From Siphonodentalium dalli (lineage: Eukaryota > Mollusca > Scaphopoda > Gadilida > Siphonodentaliidae): a stretch of DNA of 64,000 bases. The DNA is taken from contig CP136066.1 of the NCBI GenBank assembly GCA_032622095.1, forward strand, positions 197,210,816-197,274,815. The letters run 5' to 3'. Of the stretch, positions 55,049 through 64,000 are shown in pieces. Each line of letters starts with the position of its first letter. The first letter of the stretch is position 1. The position numbers and the translations under genes were made by a program. Below the pieces are notes generated by a model, which was given only the letters and a program-made list of their open reading frames with translations, was not told where the DNA came from and did not search any database.

Positions 55049-57521
55049 AAGTGTCCACTTAATCGCGATAAGGTTAGCATTGCCACCGCGGCCGAAATGC
55101 AACAACACCGCGGCTCCACTGGCTTTTAAACAACAGTTTGGCCACAGTGTTCTTGTCATTTGGCCATGGTGTAGTTGCTGCGGTGTACGTTCATCGAACT
55201 GAAAAAGACAATACAAACCAGAAATCTAACCGCATTGTAGTTGCCTTTCGGCCATGGTGAATTTGTCATTCAGCCACGGTGTACATGTACTTGACGTTCG
55301 GCCGCACTGCTCAGCTGCAGGTACAAAATCTGACCCCACGACTGAATGGCAAAGTATACACCATGGTGCCAATGGACACTTGTTTTCTCCAGCGGGGTAT
55401 AGTATTGGAACTACTAGGATTTTGCCCCCCCCCCCCCCCACAGTCAAAAATTGAGTCGAAGTCAATAATTGTGCCAATTCCTCTGGAAAACTTATATTTT
55501 ACCTTCTACGCCAGTGTCTACGCACTATAAACTCAACAACCGCAATGTTGCATTGCACTGGTGTTCCGATTGCATCATAAATGGCTGAGGCCCATGTATA
55601 AAGGAACATTTTACGGCATTTCGAGAATATGTGTACATCGTACTACATGTACGGTATATGTGTAACTAGCGTATGTACCTGGCGGTGCACATGCAGGCAA
55701 AGTGTGCCGAAATTTTAATTGAATCATGTTATTAAACAGTGTACCAAAATTTAAATTGAAACATGTTATTAAATGAGCGTTTCTTGTTCAGTACTTTGTT
55801 CTGATACGGTAAAACAAAACAATGGTGAACAGTGATGTCGGGTGGGGTCGTGGACCAGCTCTTGTTACAATGTGACATCCACCTAGCAGTTTCTGAAAAC
55901 CTCTATGCCCATGTGGTTATAATTATGACATCATGGCATAAAATTGGGATGTTGTTTTGGTCAGAATACATTCTGGTACTGAAAGTCAATTGCCAGTCAT
56001 TGCGGTAAGATAGTTTACTGTAAACATATTTATTCCAATCATAAGATACCGGTATATATACATTTGAAAAAAGTTTTGACAATAAGATAGAACAGTATAA
56101 ATTATATATATTGATGATTGATGGATTGGAAAGGGGATATAACAACAAGCCCAAGGGCTTTGTTAAGTTTGCTCCCCTTTTGTTTCGCGCCCACTCAAAT
56201 GTAGATGGGGGTGGTCGATGGGAAGGAATGGATATATTATAACAATAATAGTAATGATGATATCGTGAGAGAATCAGAAAGATAGAAGAGATGTTTGTCA
56301 TTGATATACCCGTCGCCATGAGATGTCAGATGGTCTGGTGTAAAGTTTCGCGCTCAACAGTGTTTCAATGCTTTTCACAAAGTTTGTACAAATGATAGCA
56401 TTATGAAAATCGCTTTGTTTTCGAAATAAATGTTTGAACTACATATATATTGGGGAATATCATGCTGCCAGATGACACGACTAGAATCCAAAGCAATTCG
56501 TTACCCATACAAATGATAGAATCATGGGAATCTTTTTGTTCTCATAATATGCATAAATTTATGTCTGTACAGCATAAAATGCATGGGCGACGTTCGTTGC
56601 AAAAATATTCATATTGGTTCGAATCGCCATCAACAGAAGGAATATACAAATATATAGTTCTGTTCATATGCCGAACATAATCAGAGTGTAAATAGTATAT
56701 TGTCCCAAGATGCACGATGTTGTACCGGTTCGTAAACAGGAGTCTGTTCGTGTTACAGAAGTTCTGCTTCTGTTTACATAACACAGCGCAATTCTATTAC
56801 ACACAAATGATATAAACACTGTTTATTATTTCCATACCAGGACAACAGTAACAAATAACGCTCTTTATGTTATCATATTCGGATCTAAACAAAAGCCAGG
56901 TTCTATAACGTTTTTTGCCTTTGTTTACATAACAAAGGAAAACAAATATTGACAATAACATGCTGTTTATGTCATATTTCTGATTCGTATAAGAGCAAAG
57001 TCTGTCTATATTTTACTACTGGTATTCTTTCTGTTTATGGTGGTTTTTGACAGAGGTGAATATTTTAACAGCATAGCCACCGCCAATGCCGCCCATATCT
57101 TTAAATATTTGTTTGTTTTGCGAATGCCCGCAATAGAGTATTCTCAGATAGGGTAATATTTGGTAGGAGTCATATACCTAATTCTCTTCTGGGCGCTTGA
57201 TAAAATTTACGTTCAATGAGATAGTGGTAAGTTGTCTCAAATTCCCCATATAAACATTGAGATGGTTTGACCGTAGTGGGCTTATGGTATTAATAATACA
57301 AGGCTTGTAACCTTCTTAAATGGGTCAATTACTTAGGGCATACCGGTAGCTGGTTAATTTTATTGTGACAGAGGTTACAGACAATTATTGACAGCATTAG
57401 AAAATGGTGTTTGTTTTCTTTCATGATTTCCGTCAAATTTTTGTCAAGTTTTAACCACATCATTCTTTCATTTGTTTGTAAAAAGTTGAGCATTGTTTTG
57501 TATTATTAATTTAACCTTCAG
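55049..57521. other. Intergenic, nothing firm
   Basis: It contains a C14 run near 55,426-55,439 and a GCCACGGTGTA/GGCCATGGTG-like repetition at 55,080-55,370. Opposed frames at 54,974-55,530 and 55,903-56,784 share no motif that I can name. Confidence 0.45.
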
Positions 57522-57789
57522 ATACTTCAAGTGCAATGTACAGACAAAACATCTCTTCATCGTCCCCCAGTGACACATCAGATGACGAGTGGCAGGTTTC
57601 CTTCCTAACCCCAAAGAAGCGCCAATTTCATTTGGCCAAACATCATGGAATGAACAAAAGGCAACAGAAATATCATCTAAAGAAGCCGACACAACCAGAT
57701 GCTTGCACTATGGGTGAGTAAAATTATAAATTGAATAAATATTAAAGTATTCAGTTAATATTTAGCCATGTCATCTGATGCCAATAATG

Positions 57790-58110
57790 GTTTTTATGTT
57801 TACCCATACCATAGTATGGTAAACATAGTGTCGTTTTCCGGATTGACTACTCTTTGTGCGTCCGTCTGTCTGTCTAGCCGTAGCCACTTTATGCATGGTG
57901 CAATAACTTGAACATTTTCTAACTGATCAGAACCAAATTTTGTATATGAGTTTTACAGACCAAAATACAGATCAATTCAAATACCGGTATGGGTTTGATG
58001 CAAGTTTTTTTTATGGAGTTATGGCCCTTTTACGACTCAGAATTCATGCATGCTGTCATAACTCAAACCATTTTTATCTGATCAGAACCAAATTTGAGAA
58101 CTCTGCATCA
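57790..58110. repeat. Dispersed repeat with 'CCATACCATAGTATGG' palindrome, copy 1
   Basis: ATGTTTACCCATACCATAGT, ATGGTAAACATAGTGTCGTT, TTCCGGATTGACTACTC, GTCCGTCTGTCTGTC, then CAATAACTTGAACATTTTCT and GATCAGAACCAAATTTTGTA. It lies in an intron of the transposase-like gene. The plus-strand frame 57,940-58,215 runs through it and is not called. Confidence 0.75.
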
Positions 58111-59044
58111 GTCTATGAGAACAAAATAATTGTTCATAACACTTTTAGAACTGTAGGTCTAGTTTGTTATATTTATATATTAATGGAAAGCTTTTTCGAC
58201 ATTGATTTCAATTGATTACAAATGTGAATTGGAATATTTGTTTTGGACGTTTCGCAGTATAGTACAAAACTTTTGTCTGAAGCGTAACGTATGAGTACAA
58301 CTGAGTCGTTGTCATTGTGGATCTCATGCTAAAGGCATGTGGTTAGTGTTAATGAGTGTAATCCGTAGTCGGGTGAGCTAATGTTCTGGTCACTTTAGCC
58401 GGTCTGGTCTCGCAAGATGCACGTATCAAATTTTAATTTAAATCAAAAGAACATGTGGATATTTCAAATAAATGGAGCTCACGTATTGTGTAGATTTTTT
58501 TCTGAATTTTGGAATTCAGTGCTTTGCTGGAATCAAATTTATATTACGAATTGGAACTAATCGCGTAGGATTCATATTGATCATGTTTATATATGCATAT
58601 AATGCATCAATTGCATATGTTTGGTTTTCTGTATATATGCTGGCAAGAGTATTCAAAGCTTTCAGAGTTGTTTTCTCCACACAGTGGTTTTATCTCTGTT
58701 TTAATGCCTGAATGCCTTCTGTAAACGGCTGTCAGTTCAATCAAGTTGTTTGAAAATCTTGGTTTGAGAAGATATTTACCAACTGTATGAGTATACTGCA
58801 TTAGCAAATAAGACAGTATGAAGTTACTAGCCATGCTATTGGCACGGAAATTAAAAAGTGTTCTGCTTCCAAATGTTTCTGACGGCCGTTGCTGGAATGT
58901 CTGTTTTTCACCTTGTCACCAATAAAGCCAGCGGCTATCTGCTACAAATGTGTTGTCTTCGTATTTGTACTTAGTCTAGAGCAGACTATTAAAGGGGCAC
59001 ACCAGGTTTGATATATTTTTCTTGTACTCTGCATGAGATAAAAC

Positions 59045-59240
59045 TTTTTATGTGTACCCATACCATAGTATGGTACACATAGTGTCAACATCCGGATTGA
59101 CCACTCATCGTTTGTCATCTGTCTGTCCGTCCATATACACTTTGGGCATAATGCGATAACTCAAACATTTTCTATTTGATCGGAACCAAATTTTGTATAT
59201 AGGTTACTCAGCCCAAAATACGGTTCGAGGTCCTTGTGTG
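59045..59240. repeat. Same dispersed repeat, copy 2
   Basis: ATGTGTACCCATACCATAGT, ATGGTACACATAGTGTCAAC, ATCCGGATTGACCACTC, CTGTCTGTCCGTCC, CGATAACTCAAACATTTTCT and GATCGGAACCAAATTTTGTA occur in the order seen at 57,790. TTAAAGGGGCACACC just before it (58,990) looks like another TTAA-element terminus. Confidence 0.75.
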
Positions 59241-59849
59241 AAGATGGACAGTTATGAGATTTAAAACGACTCTTCCCCCACCCCAAATTCTTCAAGCCCT
59301 TCATAAGACAAATTATTTAAGCTTTTGTTTTTAAGTTAGGTACTGATATATGTATTACTGTGATCATATCTTTGACCAGTTATCAGTTATAGCTAATCAC
59401 TATCACCAAGGTATGGGTTAAAAATTTGCCGATCTTGATCAGCCTCTCCGTTTGGCTATGGGTGTATAATCTTGTGGTAAAATTTCCAGTGACTCAGACA
59501 TTTTTAGAATGACTGCCAGGTCATATTTCAGGTACTATACATGTAATTAAGTACAGCAACAGTGATCGCTGAATGACTTTACTTCCGTCCAGTATACAGT
59601 ACAATGAGTACATGTATGTATCTGTGATTATGGGATCATTAACAATAGGGCCGTCAACACCCTGCAGCTCACATTTATTTGACAAATGTTTGAAAAGAAA
59701 ATAGATTCCCTTTACTAAACTTTACGACTTTCCTTGTCATCATTCTATTGACCTCTCATCATAATATATAATTTATTAACACCTTCCAAAGTTGAGCTAC
59801 CGGTACATGTACATGTATATTGTCATTGATACTTTCATTTCCAGAGTTA

Positions 59850-60470
59850 CGGCGCCGATTGTGTAATGGGACTTCAATTTTACTCTTTGCTTGAATAGAT
59901 CATTTGGCACCCCCTGCAGGCCACATACCTCATTTGAATGTTACAAGACATTACATTGCTGTTCGTGGTGGCAATACATTATTATGCACAAAATGTTAAG
60001 AAACATGACCACTGACCATCTTGAATTTTACATTTAAATCCATCGGCACACAGGTCCTGCAGTCGATGTTGGAGGAATGTTTTGAATTTCTACAGGCATG
60101 TTTAGGATCAGCTCTAGATGGAATCTACCGTTATATAGTTTAGATGATTATTAATGAAAAACATGGCTGTTGGTGGCCATCTTTGATTTTAAATACTCTT
60201 TGTCTGACTAAATCCTTTGCCACACCATACAGGCCATGTCCCTCATCCAGACCATTTTTACGTTTTTTGTTACATAACATGGCACCTAATGGCCATCTTG
60301 GATGTTATTCATTGCATGACATTTTTTTGTATAAATGGATACAGACCGCATCCTTCACCAAACATCATGGATATTCAGAGGGGGTGGGCTCTTCACCTAG
60401 TTGTACATGCAGGTGGGGTGAATCATTTTTTTTATTTCGCTGATAAACATCCACCAAAATGTACCTTGTT
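59850..60470. repeat. Degenerate repeat 'AAAAACATGGC..GGCCATCTTGGAT', block 1
   Basis: Echoes of AACATGGC(T/A)-TGGCCATCTT, GACTAAATCCTTTG-CACACC, ATACAGGCCA-TCCCTCATCC and ACCAAAC/TTCAT recur at roughly 150-200 bp intervals, with high divergence. The overlapping frames 60,144-60,483 fall here. Confidence 0.6.
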
Positions 60471-61426
60471 ATTGTTAAATTGACCCTTTTAATTTAACTT
60501 TTCAGAAAAAAGTTTGCCAAGTGATATTGAGTCTGTTTCTGTCATAATCGGTGAAAATCCTGCTGAAAATAGTTCTTGCACGTCAGATTCATCAGAGACG
60601 TCAGACCCATCAGATGACTCATCCCCTGACGAATGTTACCATTCCACACGAGACATGTCACCTGATAGAGAACACCGGGACACTCCACTATACAAAGGCA
60701 GCCAACACACAACAACTTCTTTCTTTACCTCAATTTATCTGTTTGCTGCTAAACATCAGCTATCAAAGGTAATGATTATTGTGATATAAACAAGGAAAAC
60801 CAGCAATCCAGGTTGACATCCATCCTCTGTTTAGTAATTGGACCCAGTTAGTAGTTGTTCGATACTTGGTTGTGTGTGCAGTAAATTTGAGAAAAAAACC
60901 TACACAAAGACGAGCAACCGCTGATTACCTGCTAACGAATTGGTGAAGATCTAATTAATGATAATTTGATAGGTGAATGCAAAATGCTTTGAAATTTTTG
61001 ACCAATACATGATTCTGCCATCAAATAGTATTGCATATATTGGGAAATTGCTATTTACATGTACAAAAGGTTAGTCAATAACCATGCTTCGCCAATTTAG
61101 ATACCGGTCATGAACTTTATTTGATTCAGGACAGCTTAGATGCTGTATGTACATGTATTTACCCAAGCAGAGTTTTCCTTTCTTTGGGATTTGAAAATTG
61201 GAAAAAGGGTTCGGGTCAGTGGGCTGGATAAGAATACAAATCAGAAAATACCTTTTTGCACTTATTTTTCCATTTTTCTCATGTTGTTTATTTCTTGCAG
61301 AATGCATTCTCAGATCTAGTGGGATACAGAGAGTCAACAATACGCTATAGATTTTCAATATATATCATTACTTGTTTTAAAAGACAAATTTAAGTAAGTT
61401 CATTAATTTCAGGTGATCGTTCACAG

Positions 61427-61570
61427 ACAATGAATCTGCACCTATTAAGGCATATACCAGATTTGGTCAAAATGTATGGGCCACTCTTCCACTTTTCCTG
61501 CTATGCATTCGAGTCCATGAATGCCGAGTTGAAGCACCTGGTGCACGGATCAAGACATGTGAACAGTCAG
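61427..61570 (+). CDS. DUF4218-like exon
   Basis: An open exon between acceptor CGTTCACAG (alternative acceptor AATTTCAG 14 nt upstream) and donor GTATGT. It encodes 48 residues, starting TMNLHLLRHIP and ending GSRHVNSQ. This is the strongest protein-level signal of the transposase-like gene. Confidence 0.75.
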
Positions 61571-62059
61571 GTATGTTTGATATTACAAGATCAATAAAAT
61601 GCATGCATGGAATCGGATTGACCTATGAAAATAGCAGTATCTTTTCCTACCATCAGGTAAAGTACTGAAACAAATGATGAGTTTACCACCACTGTTTGCA
61701 ACTTTTTTGAAGAAAATTTGAGGGTATAGTTGATTTTCATTGTCTGACTGTCTATCCGGGCATATATTTCAGCCATTGGTCATCAGTTCTGAATGAAATT
61801 TTGTATGAAGTTTCACCTTCATGACTTCTTTGAAAAGAGGGGCCTTACTTTTGATTTTCTGGAAGTCTTTTTGTGTCTGCCTGAACAGATATCTCAGACG
61901 AGGTTCACTGAAATTTGGTGTGGATGTTCACCATTCTTTGTTCTCTTGAAAATAATTTGTTTTGGTCAATATCAATTTGTTATAGCATCTAAATTAAATT
62001 TGTATGGGTGATTACCATTAAAAATGAATGTTTAAATGCGTTGTTTCACATTTATTAGG

Positions 62060-62985
62060 CTAGCTCAACTTCACAAATTCAAGTTTGAGCTGTTGCCATG
62101 GGTTTTTGCCGTGCATGCATCTGTCAACAATTTTCTTCAGCACGCCACATCTCTCACCTGAAAATTCATAGGGATGTCCAAGAGGACCCTTCATTTTTTT
62201 CAAATTGATACACCCTGTACCCCACATCTATTGGAGAAATGTTTCACTATTTAAAGGGATGTATACGATCACCTCTAGATGGGAGCTATCAATTTTTTAT
62301 GAAAAACATGCTGCCGGCAGCCATCTAAGGATTTTACTCTGCATGACTAAATAATACAGTCCACATCCCTCATCTGATCAATACCGAATTTCATATGGAT
62401 CTTTTTGGTTACCACCAGAAAAACATTCAAAATCATGGTCCCTGGTGGCCACCTTGGATTATATTCCCTTTGACACAGCCGAAGACTACATCCCTCATCC
62501 AACTATTACTAAACATCATGTGGACCTTCGGGGTGACTTCCAGATGGGAGCTATTAAATTTGAATAACATTTTATGAAAAACATGGCCACGCACAGCCAA
62601 CTTGAATTTTACTATTGCCACATCCTTCATCTGATTTCACAAATCTTGATATGGAACATCGGGGTGCCTTCTCAATTGGCAATGTCAATTTTTCCTGAAT
62701 TTTGTTGAAAGATATGGCCACCTGCACCAATCATAAATTTTACTCTTTGCTTGACTAAATCCTTCGGTACACCATGCACGCCACATCCCTGATCCAATCC
62801 TCTCCAAACTTCATATGGAACTTCGGGAAACCTGAATATGGGAGATATCAAATTTGTTCAGATTCTGTTAAACAGTCATCTTGGATATTACCCTTTGCAT
62901 GACTAATTCCTGTGGCACGTCATACAGGTCACATCCTGATACCATCTTGATCAAACTTCGTGTGAATCATTTCAGAATATCTGTT
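62060..62985. repeat. Degenerate repeat of the same kind, block 2
   Basis: Four to five diverged copies contain ATGAAAAACATG-GCC, CAGCCATCTTGGATTTTACT, CTTTGCATGACTAAATCCT, CACATCCCTCATCCGATC and AACTTCATATGGA-CTTCGGG. Together with block 1 it flanks the DUF4218-like exon. Confidence 0.65.
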
Positions 62986-63040
62986 TGAATCAAATATGAC
63001 AATTGTAATCGACTTTGAAGATATAGTGTGCTTATCTTAA

Positions 63041-63581
63041 AGGGGTACTGTACACAGAGACGAAAATATTGATCTTGGAAATAAAAATATTACGATTTCA
63101 AACTACGCGCCATGTTTTTGACCTTCACCGGAGAAGACGCAGGTTGCAGGATGAACCGGAAGTTCAATTGATGCCCGCAATCTAGTCCATCGAACAATCT
63201 CACCCCCTATGAAAATACTTGACGCTTTATGAATCTTGTTTCTTCTCTTTTTTTCCAAATTGGTTATAGCGGGACTTCCTTTTGCATGTAACATGTTTTG
63301 TTCGCAACTCAATAATGTTCGTCGTAAACGGCCGTCGATCAAAGACACCCAACATGTGAGATTTCAAGAACGGTAACTCGTATTGGCATAATTCACCATT
63401 TTATGACTCCAGCCATAAATTCATTTATATTAAATAATTCAATTTGACTTTTATGATAGCCTGTTAACCGGAATGTTTTCAGTAGACATCGTCGACTCAA
63501 ATACGTTATTTTAAAATATAATATTGATATTAGATTGCAATTGTTACCGGGAATTTATTGAAATTGGCATACAGTACCCCT
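63041..63581. mobile_element. piggyBac-like MITE with TTAA target sites, second family
   Basis: Ends AGGGGTACTGTA and its inverse, flanked by TTAA at 63,037-63,040 and 63,582-63,585. The 541-bp interior shows no transposase; the minus-strand frame 63,103-63,348 lies within it and has no motif that I recognise. Confidence 0.78.
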
Positions 63582-63829
63582 TTAATGTTTTATATAATTC
63601 TTCAAAATTCAGGTAGTATATCCACTTAATGAAGGTAACAGTGCATCTCAGAAATACTGACAAGAATGAATGTCAGTTCAACTTTTGAAAAGTGTGAACA
63701 TTGATTAAAGTCAGAAAAAGGAGGCATACCGGTACAATGTAGGAACTGTATGTTAAATGTACTGCAGACTGAATTAGGGGTTGTAGATAATTTGGTATTC
63801 AGAATGATGTTTTGTCAATAGTTTTTAGT

Positions 63830-64000
63830 TGAGTTTTTCAAAAACTTGACTTATGGTTTGGCGAGGGACGGTTGGCGGGCGGGCGGACCTAAAGAATGTC
63901 TTATAACTTTGACATTTGTGAACGGATTCAAAAAAAGTTTGGTATGGCAGTTGCTCCCAATGACTATTTACTGCCTGTAGAAAATGGGTCATGTCCGAAC
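63830..64000. repeat. Dispersed-repeat end at the window edge
   Basis: TTTTTCAAAAACTTGACTTA, GGCGGGCGGGCGGACC, AACTTTGACATTTGTGAACG and GGATTC resemble a GTCCG/ATAACTTTGAC-type dispersed repeat like those at 57,790 and 59,045, but no second copy is in the window. Confidence 0.4.

Larger units (their letters stand above)
57522..61570 (+). pseudogene. TNP2/DUF4218 (CACTA-type) transposase-like gene lacking its catalytic middle
   Basis: Exons: 57,522-57,713 (donor GTGAGT; MYRQNISSSSPSDTSDDEWQ), 60,506-60,768 (acceptor AACTTTTCAG, donor GTAATG; in frame through a Glu codon; acidic Ser/Asp region then LYKGSQHTTTSFFTSIYLFA, AKHQLSK), a short exon at 61,301-~61,318 (NAFSDL), and 61,427-61,570 (TMNLHLLRHIPDLVKMYGPL, FHFSCYAFESMNAELKHLVH, GSRHVNSQ, donor GTATGT). 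The first part resembles the N terminus of TNP2-like transposase-derived proteins and the last is a clear DUF4218-type block (HLLxH, GPLxxxSCxxFExxN, LKxLVHG). The several hundred residues that normally lie between them are absent. It may continue beyond the window. It could be a decayed or internally deleted element, or a domesticated remnant. Confidence 0.62.

Noticed and set aside
1-64000. CRISPR array
   Set aside because: The tandem repeats are contiguous or degenerate satellites without unique spacers of constant length, and the gene content is eukaryotic.
1-64000. tRNA or rRNA genes
   Set aside because: GGTTCGA-like strings occur (for example near 24,815), but no cloverleaf with matching arms was found by eye; no rRNA-like block was noticed.

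Overview
This is a eukaryotic (metazoan) window. It is AT-rich, with intron-split genes that use GT-AG splice sites, and it is full of minisatellites, inverted-repeat (MITE-like) elements and retroelement remnants. Recurrent TACATGTA/ACCGGTAT motifs, the Penelope and LINE remnants, and the Mab-21/cGAS-like gene suggest a marine mollusc, probably a bivalve. That placement is inference; nothing here fixes the species. No bacterial gene organisation, CRISPR array, rRNA or convincing tRNA was seen.

Genes, left to right. (1) A cGAS-like receptor (Mab-21 fold nucleotidyltransferase) lies on the minus strand in four exons from 15,282 to 7,946. The splice phases fit exactly: 650+299+398+267 nt = 538 codons. 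The GS motif and three catalytic acidic positions are present, but its N-terminal helix carries a 12-copy, in-frame 33-bp repeat, one copy of which has a TAG stop. (2) The terminal exon of an ankyrin-repeat/SOCS-box (ASB-type) protein is on the plus strand at 23,235-24,178. (3) A BEN-domain protein of 435 codons lies in 14 exons on the minus strand, 46,082 to 35,141, again with every splice phase consistent. (4) Exons on the plus strand between 57,522 and 61,570 encode the two ends of a TNP2/DUF4218 (CACTA-type) transposase-like protein but lack the catalytic middle. (5) An unrecognised open frame lies on the minus strand at 31,797-32,338.

Mobile and repetitive DNA. 1-7,160: minisatellites, a foldback element and several long-inverted-repeat elements. 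9,700-13,610: palindromic elements and a 5'-truncated LINE inside the introns of the cGAS-like gene. 16,774-17,278 and 41,270-42,175: two copies of one hAT-like non-autonomous element with 8-bp target duplications. 18,700-21,120: a Penelope-like element whose reverse-transcriptase half is inverted relative to its GIY-YIG endonuclease half. 24,660-26,870 and 32,960-33,680: tandem repeats. 47,351-54,016: a 373/374-bp satellite array of 16 full units plus edges, interrupted by a LINE-tail insertion with a 12-bp target duplication. 44,630-45,089 and 63,041-63,581: TTAA-flanked piggyBac-like MITEs.

The genes do not form an operon-like unit. What connects them is that the introns and flanks have been repeatedly invaded and expanded by repeats. 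In the cGAS-like immune gene this expansion has entered the coding sequence itself.
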